Assembly (NCBI GenBank): GCA_002104905.1
Contig: MCFE01000423.1
Coordinates: 1 to 64,000 of the forward strand
Reading direction: 5' to 3'
Source: Basidiobolus meristosporus CBS 931.73
Taxonomy: Eukaryota > Basidiobolomycota > Basidiobolomycetes > Basidiobolales > Basidiobolaceae
Length of the DNA stretch: 64,000 bases
Shown here one piece after another: positions 22,175 through 32,410 of the stretch; the first letter of the stretch is position 1, and each line of letters opens with the position of its first letter. The notes under the pieces are model-generated. The model had not been told where the DNA came from, did no database searches, and saw nothing but the letters and a program-made list of their open reading frames with translations. Both the position numbers and the translations under genes were made by a program.

Positions 22175-22384
22175 ACCCCTTAAAGGCAACAACCACTTGT
22201 TTTGAAGCTACTGAAAAAGGAGAGGATAAACATTGGTCCTGAATATGGAAAAGCTGTACAACTGAAGATAGACTATTCATTTCTGCACTAAAATTGACCA
22301 CAAATAAGGATATTCAGGTAGGATATATTGACTCTGGAGCATCTTAACACTTTACACACCAACAAGAACTTCTTTTCTAACCTT

Positions 22385-24096
22385 GATAAAAGCTGCACTG
22401 GTACATCTGTTTTTGCCTGCTTGTCCCTTAGCAGCACTCTTCTGGCTACCTGACATTTCTTTGCTGCTTGTTTGGAGCTTTCAGCCCTGCTTGTGAAAGC
22501 TCTTGTGGAAGCCACTGGACTTTAGCCATGACACCCTTGTTCTTCTGTGTTTGAGAGTTTCTGCCACTCTTGAGATACTTTCTGAGCATACCAATGCTGG
22601 CCCAAAATCCTTTTGCTTGCTTGAATCTAGGGTAATGCACATGAAACAGATCAAGTGCATTCTCCCTGGCCTTGGGCTCCTGATGCTCCTATGGTATGCC
22701 TACCTTGAGGCAGTGCTGTGTTAGACTGCCTACAACCTCTGGAATATTAGTTCACTCTTTATTATTGATCCCAAGGGCATTACAAATCTTCAATGTCTTG
22801 TGATTTTTAGGCTTGGGTATAAAGATCCTAATTTCTCCCTCCCATACTGTGATAGATTTTTTTATGGACTTTATTCTGTGGCACTATTGTTGTGCTTTGA
22901 AGACTTTACAGTGCTCCTCAACTGTCAGATTGCAGAAAGTGCTCAATTCTTGGCTGTGACATTGAGCTACTTGAGTTCCTCCTTTGCAGCAAAGATACTT
23001 CATTTGCTACCTGGGATATTGATTGCTTCACACATATCATCTGCTCATCCTGTCTTGGGACTATTCCTAGATTTCTTTGTGCCATTGCATCTATCCTATT
23101 ACCCTCTGCACCTAATTTCCTCATTAATGCTTTGGTATGAGCCAACAATATCCTTGCTAATACTGGTAGTGGAGATGTTATAGTGGTCATTTGCTGGTCT
23201 TCCACTGGAGGTACTGCATTTGCTACATACTCATCTGGCTGAGCATTATTATCAACTTGCAGCTCCACAGCAATTATCAGTTACCTAGTTGACTGAGAGC
23301 CTGAGGAGTCCACATTGTTACCTTCAGTGGACACACTGTCAGCATGGCCTTTTATGGATGTAGCCCTGCTTGTTGCATGGAATGTCCAAACAAGCTGTTG
23401 TCCAGCTATTTTTTGGCTGTAATACATGGTGGGGTTTGGTTGTGAACCTGACAACTTTACTTCATCTTTTGACAGCATACATATGAAAGTGAGTCAGACT
23501 AAATGGGAAATAGTATTACCTGAATGTGTTTATGTGGTGCCACAGCATTATTGATAATGCTTATTATGGCGGATTATCACTGAATCTTACATTCATGCAG
23601 GTGCAATATCTCAAATACAAGACTGTTCTAAAATCACATGAGAATTGACATAAAATGTGTTAAAGCAGTGCTTCATTGTTGAGTGAGGAGCTGTTTGGCA
23701 TATGGACAAGACAACTTTGATTCAATGCCATTAGTGAAGTAAGAAATGACCATAAGGCAGTTGTAATAAGCCTCTGAGCCATGAAGCATGCTGACAGCAT
23801 AGGATGCATCACAAGGATCATAGCCAGCATTTTGCCACACAAGCCATATTTGAGCATCCATCAGTTATTATTGAACCGACAATATCTTGCTGGCCACTTG
23901 ATACTTCTATAACAGCTCCTAGCCATACTTGTGACCTTATGCAAACAGAGTCAGGTGAGTTTGTGATGCCTATTGGCCCACCTCAGCCTTCTGATTGTGA
24001 CCTGCAGAGTGATAGCACTGAAGAAGAAGGCTTACTGATGAATTGTGAGCCTATCCCCCCTCACTACAGTACCATTCATGAGCTTAGCAAAATTCC
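22385..24096 (-). repeat. Unidentified repeat family X, copy 1 (antisense)
   Basis: The segment 22385-22690 matches 36785-37100 in reverse orientation, at decayed identity. Minus-strand frames at 23281-23478, 22918-23268 and 22288-22515 follow each other in the order expected for one broken gene. They are hydrophilic, with Gln/Ser-rich stretches such as SKQAAKKCQVARRVLLRDKQ. I do not recognise the protein. The segment ends at the AAT target duplication of Harbinger copy 1. Confidence 0.5.
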
Positions 24097-24282
24097 AATA
24101 GACTTGTTCCGTTGGATAGTGCCACATAGTGCCAGCCTGCTTATAGTGCCGGATCAATCTGGCACTCTACGGCACCATCTGGCACTATAATTTCTACCAT
24201 GATGCCAGTGGTATGATACAGTTACTGGTAATTTTACTCAATCTTACTTATGTTGCTCAGAATAGTGCTTTCCTTGCTTTAT

Positions 24283-25167
24283 TTACTCTTCATAATGCTC
24301 CAGACACATTTCTCTCAGTGGATGTCTTCTTGTATGAACATACTGTGCATTAATAAGTATCTTAACTATTTTACCTATCCTGCTGTTTTCACCTATATAT
24401 GACTTTCCTCTGTATTTACCTGCCAATATGCTGAATCTCTTCAGATATCCAAATGTGTGCTCTACCCTCACTCTGAAATGATTAAATATCTCATTGTAGA
24501 GCTTCTGCTTCCTGCTAAGCACACCATTCCTTGGCTTCCTATAAGCTGTAATACATCCTAATCTCTGACAATCCTCTCCTATATAGGCTAAGTCTGCCAT
24601 ACATTTCTCCCCTCTACTGAATTCAGGATGATTCTCTACCCAGAGTGCTTTGTCATGCCTACTTCCAGCAAATGGCCCACTAAACCAGATGATGTTGCCC
24701 TCAATGTCAGACAGTGCTTGAAACTTCACACAGTGTGCCTTGTACTTGCCAGAATAAAAGTGCCTCTGCCCTCTAGAAGGTCTGTTAATCCTCACTGGGA
24801 AGGTATCCAAAATACTCCTGATATGGAACCTGTTGCTGAACACTCTGGGATATGGAAGTCTATTGGAGCTTCTGAACCTAGTATTCCAAGCTTGCTCTAA
24901 GTCATTCATACCCTCTGCAAGGTGGTTCTCCATTGCTGTCAGCTGGGAATGAAAGCTTCTAGGACTTTTGTTGCCATGGATGGTGGGATGAAACCTTGTA
25001 GGGCATTAGTTCTTGTAATAGCAGAGAAGCTTAACAAGGGATCTCCTTGAGTAGATTGGGGTTGATGGTCCACAGTACTTGGTATAGATCTCCTCCAGTG
25101 TGTCAAAAGGAAATCCAGTGGTAGTGATGGGATTGATGAGAAAAGACCATTCAGATGAGTAAGTCAT
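24283..25167 (-). pseudogene. Harbinger DDE transposase, copy 1, one nonsense change
   Basis: The same protein as the intact copy at 45335-46219, including the conserved region WFSGPFAGSRHD and the catalytic Glu in RVRVEHTFGYLKRF. A TAT to TAA change at 25006-25008 ends the frame after LLCYYKN, about 54 residues from the start. Only a C-terminal part could be made from a later ATG at 24933. All three catalytic acids lie in that remaining part. The first ATG is at 25165-25167. Confidence 0.88.
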
Positions 25168-25526
25168 ATTAAAATTGATGGATGATTGTATAAAGGCGGT
25201 TTGAATTGATTCGGCGCAATCCGCCTTATTTATCTGATTTTTAACACATTATGGTTAAATCTCCATCAATTGCCACATATCCCATCATTATGTCGCAAAA
25301 ATCATCCGCAAACAATGCCTTGGTACTTTTATTGATGCTTTAATCATAGGTCTATAATCAAATAGGAAATCTGCGATTGATGTGATCTGATCCGTGTCAA
25401 CGCGATCCAAGATGCATCATGCATAATATATGGAAAATTCAACAATCACATTAGTTTTCATATATATTTCATATAAGACCAGGTTGATGCCAATATACTG
25501 CTGTATAAGTATCCAAATCCGTTGCT

Positions 25527-26759
25527 ATGGTCCCCATACCAAGCCTCAACTCATCTTTAGTACAACCCAGACAAAACCCATCCCCCAGCTCACAAGCGCG
25601 GTCCGGACCGGAAAAGTCAATGTCGGATCCGTTCGAGTTCTCGCCAAATGATTTTAGTATGGCCCAAGTGTCTATGATGAGCCTTCATACAGATATTTGG
25701 GCACTACTGATTAATCTAGCAGAACTAGATACCTCAGAGAGTCAACAAAGATGGAAGAATTTGAGTAGAAAGCTGTGGCATGAGTTCTACATCAAGATGC
25801 CAGCCAATGTATGTAAAAAGATATATAACCAGACAAGTATTGAAATCAAGAATGAGCTGAGAGTGAGGGGATTTGACAAAGAAGCCGCGCGGGAACAATT
25901 TTGCGCGCAATTTGCACAGTACGGGCCGGACGCGTCCGTTCGTGCCTCAACTTTGGGAACCAAAGAGATTTTGAATGAGTTTTTGCCTCAAATGACTAAT
26001 GTACTACGTGATATATTAGTAGAGCTAAGTGGCTTCCAAGAGCAATATACACAGGACTCATCCAGGCAACAGCTCCAAAGTATCAGACAGAGGGTAAGTG
26101 AATACCTTGAGGAATCAGATGGTGAGCTTCAGGAGGAAGAATACAGACCGCAGGCAACATCGTCCAGATCGCGCCAGCACGCCTTGCTGGATTCCCTACC
26201 ATCTCTTGCAACCACAGCGCGCCGGCGCACGTCAGTCCAGACCACGCCAACACCCTTTACCAGAATGCCCCGCGTCGAGTCAACGCGCGCGCTTCAGAGC
26301 AAAACTACGAGAACTCGCCAAACTGCTCATTTAGACACGAGTCCATTGGAGCGGACCGAGTCGCGTCAACATGCGGCATCCCATTGAACTCAGCCAAGGG
26401 CCATCTCAACGCGTCAAGGCACGCCTGTGCGTGCCGTTTCGCCCAACCATCAGCGAGTTACTTCTGGTGAACTGAGTGATGATGACCAACATGAAGTGCC
26501 TCAACCACCAGAGCCCTTGGCAAGTAAAAGAACGCGTCAGCGCGTGGCACTACAGGCCGGTTCAGTTAGTTCAGTCGGAGCGATTCAGCGCGGCCAAGCT
26601 GCAGCATTGCAGTCATCAACTAGGAGGCAAAATACTGACTACGAATACACAAGTAGCCAAGATGATAGTCAGCCTGGAAGTAGTATAGGTGTGCAAAGTG
26701 AGTCACTACCAAATGCTTCAGTAGTAATCCCTGTGAGAAAAAAACCCAGGAGAAGATGA
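25527..26759 (+). pseudogene. Harbinger second protein, copy 1, one in-frame TGA
   Basis: Divergent from the transposase, with 359 bp between starts. The frame reads 286 residues to a TGA at 26385-26387 and then stays open to 26759. Copy 2 has CAA at this position. The N-terminal about 180 residues are helical (DIWALLINLAELDTSESQQR, LSRKLWHEFYIKMP, FLPQMTNVLRDILVELSGFQ). The C-terminal half is Arg/Ser/Thr/Gln-rich and disordered, ending RKKPRRR, a likely nuclear localisation signal. In known Harbinger elements the second gene encodes a Myb/SANT protein that carries the transposase to DNA. I see no clear tryptophan-repeat Myb motif here. Confidence 0.75.
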
Positions 26760-27549
26760 TGCGATCGCTTTGAATCGCTCACATTTGTAATGATCCCGAC
26801 AACCCTTTTTTTTTGCGATCTGAATCAAGCCATCGCAAATCAGTGATCATCAAATTTTTGACATAAGTAATATCAAGGTCGTCTCACATTTGAGACAGAA
26901 CCCCTATAAATAAACACCCTGCATATATATACGTCATCTGTAATACCAGTGCAGCAATTGGATCTGTTCCGCACCTACACAATTGCTTGCGTGCTAGCTA
27001 TGACACCTAGCCCAATCACTAGGATCAGGGATTTACTTGCTCAATGGGCAAAATGGGATATTTGTTGGCGAATCAGGTAGCTTTTTTAGTAGTCAATGAG
27101 CCAATTGGGGGATGCCAGCTTCAGGATACTTTTGGACCAATTAACCACTGAGATACCGTCCGATTGGAGTGAGGGTAACCAAAATGGTAAGTATCAGTAT
27201 AGTTTATAGTGTGATACACATATATTTCCATTTACATTAAAGAAACATATCCAAATACCGGATTTTACCTGCCATTATAGCGGTATCCAATTGCGCACGT
27301 GATGCAAACATTACAAGTTGGCGCGATCATCTGTGCCAACCTCATTGTGTCAGATTGTGCCATAGTGTGCGAGATCGTCCCGCATAGTGCAAAATCGTCC
27401 AAGAGTGATCCTGTCTTCTGGTAGCCATAATATCGCGCCCGATCGTTCTTTGCAACCGCGGATCGTGCCGCGCACCCTGGCACGGTACGATGGAACAAGT
27501 CTAATATATAATGAGACAACACCTGTAGAAAAAATGCTCAGGATACTTT

Positions 27550-28500
27550 ATAAGCCCCATAAAAATATCTTGGTCCTGCAGGTGGATCCAGTACAGATCA
27601 GCCATCAAGATCCATCATTAGGACATCCTAATGCATGCAGCTGGAATTATTGACCCTCTTTACAATTTTATGACAGGATTGTGTCAGTGTTTTGCTGATT
27701 TTACTAATAAATAGATAAATAAACTTGGTAATGTTTTGGCGGCCCTTTGACTGGAATCTAATGGTATTCTAAAGTTCTTATTGTGGCTAACACTTACTTG
27801 AACAGACCCAACCAGCCAGTACATCCAATTATTGTATAGAGAAAAAACTTGACAGTATTTTGATAGCCTTGATGCAGATATATGTTGGCATCTTAACAGC
27901 AATATGGCAGCCTACAGCTAGTCCTGTATGATGCCACTCTACCAATTTACCAAATGGTACTTCCTATAGCTACCTCCCTATACACCATTCATATATTCCA
28001 TTATAGAATCACCCCAATAAATGTGCTAACCAACCACTACTGTGGATAATCCACACATTGCTTAAATAAAAAAACTGTGTCTGCTGCTTGATAGCCTCAA
28101 AATAGATACCCACCTGCTGCAATTGACAGACCACAATCACCTCAGCAGTACAGCTTTTCAGTGTGATACTTGCAATGTTGCTTTATACCTTGTCTTGCTG
28201 GTAACTTATACATCCTGCAAACATATGATTGGTTGCAATCACCTTTGCCATGATTACCTCATCAATATCTGCAAAATACTTTTTGGAGTCTAGCCAATAT
28301 ATTCCATCTCCCTGCTAAGTTCTGCTTCCCCTAATAGGTATGCTCTAGCTCTTGTATGGATTAGTTTGGTACTGAATGGTGTGCAATTTGTCTTGCACCC
28401 AAGGGAAACATGGCTTACTTTAGTGAAATTGTCCAAATATGAATCAGTTGCTTGTTGCATCCAACCCATCTTTGCATTCCACAACTGATTACCAATGCAT
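27550..28500 (-). pseudogene. Tnp2/CACTA-like transposon remnant I
   Basis: Matches 43511-44430 and in part 32411-32720 on the same strand over most of its length. The minus-strand coding sense is shredded, for example 28290-28484 and 27684-27902. Assignment to the Tnp2-like element is by linkage in the other two copies. CpG-poor, old. Confidence 0.55.
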
Positions 28501-28519
28501 TGAGGCTGCTTAGCTTCTT

Positions 28520-28657
28520 AATGCTGTACAAGTCCTTGAGATTTTGGAAGTGATTGGGAGAACAAGTAGATTATGTGGTGTTCACTCAATGATTTATCAA
28601 ATGCAAAATTAAGATATATATTTTTCATGATGTTGGCACAACATGCACATAGAATAT
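28520..28657 (-). mobile_element. Copia LTR fragment, reversed
   Basis: The reverse complement of the 3' portion of the Copia LTR: GAAGTGATTGGGAGAACAAG and AGTAGATTATGTGG match the LTR end near 21420-21480. It is cut at 28658 by the terminus of Harbinger copy 4. Confidence 0.65.
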
Positions 28658-29149
28658 AGACTTGTTATATTGTACCATGACATGGTGTGCAGCATGACTG
28701 GCAGTTGTTCAAAAGAATTTAGGGCAATGCTGAAGCTACCCGTAGGCAGGATTGCTCTTGGATGAATTTACACTATATGGGACAATCTTGCACACTATGG
28801 CACTATCTGACACAATGAGATTGGCACATAAAAGTGTGCCAAGTTGTGACGCTTGCATAACATGCACCACTGGAAACCACTATTATGGTAGGTACAATCT
28901 GGTATTTGGATATTTCTCTCTAATGTATAAGGAAGTAAATGCATACCACACAGAGAACTCTACTTATACTTGCCATTTTGGTTACCATCCTTCCAATTGG
29001 ACAGTATACCAGTGGTTGCTTGGTCCAAGAGTACTCAAAAGCTCTAAACCCCAACTTACTCATTGACAAATGCATAAGTTATCTCATTTGCCATCAGATA
29101 TCCCACTTTACCTATTGAGCAAGTTAATCCCTGCCTTTAGTAATTGGAC

Positions 29150-29496
29150 TGTTGTAGGAGTCTATGAGACACTGGATTCAATTGGGAGGTCAAGTAAATT
29201 GTGCGGTTTCACTTATTGATTTACTGAATGTAAAAGTAGCATCTATACTTTACATGGTCTTGGCATAAAAAGCATGTAGAATAGGTTAAGGAAGGTCATA
29301 AGAACATGTGGGCAAAGTTTGGTGCTGTTTGGACAACTTTGAGAACTTTCATGTTCTGGATACCTGATATTATGGTGAAAATATGTAAAGTAAATCCCAA
29401 CAAGGAATGTGGTCAGTATTCTCTAGGATTTGAAGGTAGTGATATAAGTGACTAAGTTAGGTGAGTATTTAGGTGGAATTACAAACTTTTGCAACA
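29150..29496 (-). mobile_element. Solo Copia LTR, TGGAC target duplication
   Basis: A 347-bp segment TGTTGTAGGAG...TTTTGCAACA, the reverse complement of a Copia LTR. It is flanked by exact 5-bp repeats TGGAC (29145-29149 and 29497-29501). Removing it restores the collinearity of Harbinger copy 4. The internal region was lost by LTR-LTR recombination. Confidence 0.9.
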
Positions 29497-29986
29497 TGGA
29501 CAAGGTGTCATAGCTAGCACACAGCCAATTGGGTAGCTACAACACAGATAAAATAGCTGCACTGTGATAGGACTGGTGATGCAGAAGATGTATAGATATG
29601 CAGGGTTTTTATTTATAGGAGTTCTGTCTCTGATGTGCAACAACATTGATATTACTAATATCATGAGTTTAGTCAACATTAGTTAGCAATAGTTTTATTT
29701 GGATCACCACAAAAATGCATTTTTGGATCATGAAATATTGCAGCAGCTCAACACAATTACATTATCTTCTAGTTTTTTTCTCACAGGGACTACTACTGAA
29801 GTATCTGGTAGTGATTCATTTTGTGTACCTAAACTACTATCTTATTGACTATCAATTTGGCCACTGGTGTGCTTGTAGTCAGTTTCTTGCCTTATGGTTG
29901 ATAAATGCAGTCCTGTAGCTTGTCCATGCTGAATTGCTCCATATAATGCTACAGAACCAGCTTGAGTTGCCACACACTTACATATT

Positions 29987-30692
29987 AGACTTGTTCCATT
30001 GGACAGTGCCAAATAATGTCATAGTGTGCCAGAGTGTCCAAGTAGGCATATACTTGGCCACAGAGTGTGAAACATTGTTCTTCATGCAAAGCAGCACTGG
30101 TGCTTCACTCACTGAGCTAGAGAAAATCCATTTTTTGACCTTTTTTTGGGATCAATATAGTTCATGATGTGCCAAAACATAGAAAGATTGAAAATATGCA
30201 TCTGATACCCAAAACCCATGGCACTCTGAATCTAGCTCCAGAAATCTGTAACATGTCTCAAAAGAGCATGACACTGTCTGGGGCCACTGGTATTATATGG
30301 CACTATATTTAAGATTAGCACTAAAGTAAGACCATTACAAAGCACTAGTAGTGCTAGATAGTATCAGTAGACCAATATAGTGCCATGCATTCTTGTGACA
30401 TGTACAGACCTCTGGAGCTAGATTCAGAGTGCCATTGGTATTGAGTATCAAATGCTTATCTTCAGTCCCTCTGTGTTTGTGCACATCATGCACAATATTG
30501 ATCCCAAAAAAATGGTCAAACAATGAATTTTCTCCAGTACAGTGGGTGGAACACAGGAGCTGCATTGTATGAATACCTAGAACTATTTTTCACACTCTGT
30601 GACCAAGCACAGTTCTACTTTGCCTCTCTGGCAAGCTATGGCACTATTTGGCAGTCATTGCTCAACTTGGCACTATCATATGGAATAAGTCT
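29987..30692. mobile_element. Fold-back MITE 1 of the Harbinger family
   Basis: 706 bp with ends AGACTTGTTCC and GGAATAAGTCT and ATT duplications (29984-29986, 30693-30695). The left and right halves are complementary over most of their length; for example GCACTCTGAATCTAGCTCCA at about 30221 pairs with its complement near 30415-30435. The unpaired centre is only a few tens of bases, near 30312-30348. It has no coding capacity. It sits inside the second gene of Harbinger copy 4, whose sequence resumes exactly on both sides. Confidence 0.88.
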
Positions 30693-31377
30693 ATTGCTTT
30701 ACTTGCCAAAGGCTCCTACTGTGGAGGTACTTCCAGTGGATTGTCATCAACCAGTTAGCCAGAAGTAACTTGCTGATGGTTGGGTGTAGCACCCCATGCA
30801 GGCACAAGCCAATGTGTTGGCATTGCCCTTAGCAGAGTGCAATGTGATGCTAGATGTTTGTGTAACTTAGCCTGCACCAGCAGACCTGTGTTGGCAAGTT
30901 CTGGTTGTATTTCTATTAGCCACTCATTAACTTGGTGTGTGGTGCTCCTGTGGAGGATGCTTGCATAGATTGAACTAACATGTGCCAGTATGCTGGTGTT
31001 GTAAGACTTTATAAGAGATACAGCAAGGTATGCTGATGCAGTCCTGATTCTGATGCCCATGGTCTGGATTCTACCTCTTCAAGCTCACCTTCTGATTCTT
31101 TGAAGTGCTTACTTGCCCTCTATCTAATACTTTGGAACTGTTGCCTTGATAGCTCATTTCTGTACAATCACTTACCAATATTGATATTACTTACTCATCT
31201 GAAAGGCCTTTTCTCACCAGTCCCAACAGTGCCACTGGATTTTCTTTTGACACATTAGAGGAGATCCATACCAAATATGGTGGGCCATCTACGCAATCTA
31301 CTCAAGGAGGACCCTTGTTGTGCTTCTCTGTTACTACAAGAACTACTGCCCTACAAGGTCTCATCCCACCACCACTG

Positions 31378-31785
31378 ATTTGTTAGTCTTGCAAACTAAA
31401 TGAGAGTTATCTTGATCAGCAAACCCATCAGGCTGGCTCATATACACGTCCTCATCTAGTTGCCATTCAGAAGTTCAGTTTTTGTATCTATTTGTATATA
31501 GAGAGCTTATATTTGGGTTCAATAGCTGATATTAGTTTGATAGTATTAAACCTAGCTACCAGTACAAAGGTTTCAGTATAGTCCAGCTTCTTTGTTAGAA
31601 AGTATCCAATGGACACAGGCCTTGCTTTAGGCCCTTTAATTGTTTCACCAGCCTTGTGTGTTGACTTGAGGACCTCTTTACATCCAATTGTTTTTTGGTT
31701 GGTTGGTATTTGACCAAGTCCTAAGCTTGATTATTCATTAGGGCCTGATACTCCTCAGTCATTGCCGGTTGCCACACTTTGCTGA
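31378..31785 (-). pseudogene. Copia reverse transcriptase fragment
   Basis: Minus-strand translation in broken frames gives EEYQALMNNQA, HKAGETIKGPKARPVSIGYF, KLDYTETFVLVARFNTIKLI and, further on, GNLDEDVYMSQPDGFADQD. These are the N-terminal fingers and palm of Copia reverse transcriptase (canonical KARLVAKGY, DYTETFAPVAKFNTIR, LDEEIYMEQPEGF). Several stops are present. The orientation agrees with the reversed LTR at 28520-28657. Confidence 0.8.
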
Positions 31786-31817
31786 GAGTTATTTAGCACC
31801 TCTTTTACAGTCTGGAG

Positions 31818-32410
31818 TGTTGCAAAATTTCTAACACCACCTAAATATTCATCCTAGTCACTAGATTACTACCTACAAATCTTAAAGAATACCAACCAAA
31901 TCCTTTGCCAGGATTTACTAACAATATATTCACCAAAATATTATTTACCTAGATGGTGAAAATTCTCAAAGTTATCCAAACAGCCCCAAAGTTTACAAAC
32001 ATGATCTTTGGCCTGTCATGAGTCTATTATACATATTTGTAATGCAAGACCATCAAAAGTACAAGTAATTCTTTTACATTCAATAATCATTGAGTGAAAG
32101 CCACAAACCCTACTTGTAAGCCAACTCACTTCTAATATCTCCAAGACTCTTACTACAGGTCATGGGCTCCAGCTGTCACTTGTTGCAATGGCTACTACTG
32201 CCATCACTAAAATTTTTCCCTCTGCCAAAAAGTTGGTGAGATCTAACTACTAAGGGTGGGAGGTGAAGATGAAGATGCCGCAATAGGAAAGAGGCCTTTA
32301 GGCTATTCTCATGGGAGATGAATGCCGTCTTACAAGTGTAGAGGAGGAAGAATGCCCTCTTAAAAGCTTATAAGAGGAAGCCTTGGAGTACTAGAAGATA
32401 GAACAGAGTA
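31818..32410 (+). mobile_element. Copia LTR plus start of gag (element B)
   Basis: The LTR 31818-32157 starts TGTTGCAAAA and ends TTACTACA. It is followed by the decayed initiator-tRNA primer site and about 250 bp of gag, which matches 21496-21740 with stops (KIFPSAKKL remnant). The gag match ends at about 32410, where a Tnp2-like copy begins. Confidence 0.75.

Larger units (their letters stand above)
20889..22384 (+). mobile_element. Copia element A, 5' part (LTR end, PBS, gag, start of protease)
   Basis: The right part of an LTR ends CTTACAACA at 21495. Its left border, tentatively a TGTATCC at 20889, is uncertain. The primer site follows directly. Gag is open; after it the frame decays through the zinc-knuckle region. 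A remnant IDSGAS..HFTHQQELLF near 22325-22380 is the Copia protease active site. The homology stops at about 22384, where an antisense repeat begins, so the rest of pol is missing. The strand is CpG-poor. Confidence 0.75.
24100..27502. mobile_element. PIF/Harbinger-like transposon, copy 1 (young)
   Basis: A 3403-bp element with inverted ends AGACTTGTTCC...GGAACAAGTCT and 3-bp duplications AAT at 24097-24099 and 27503-27505. Subterminal regions are dense in GTGCC/GGCAC motifs (24117-24190), plausible transposase binding sites. It holds a minus-strand DDE transposase and a divergent plus-strand second gene, the usual two-gene Harbinger layout. It is nearly identical to copy 2 and keeps many CpGs, so it is recent. 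Compared with copies 2 and 3 it lacks 15 bp near 26286. Both genes are broken by a stop. Confidence 0.92.
28658..31377. mobile_element. Harbinger copy 4, inverted and decayed, with two nested insertions
   Basis: The left end AGACTTGTTATATTGTACC is the decayed right terminus of copies 1 and 2, in reverse orientation. Blocks 28658-29149, 29497-29986 and 30693-31070 are collinear with the reverse complement of 26400-27502. A solo Copia LTR (29150-29496) and a fold-back MITE (29987-30692) interrupt them. Then 31180-31377 matches the start of the transposase on the plus strand. Its other terminus and most of the transposase are missing. Nearly all CpGs of the young copies are TpG or CpA here. Confidence 0.8.
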
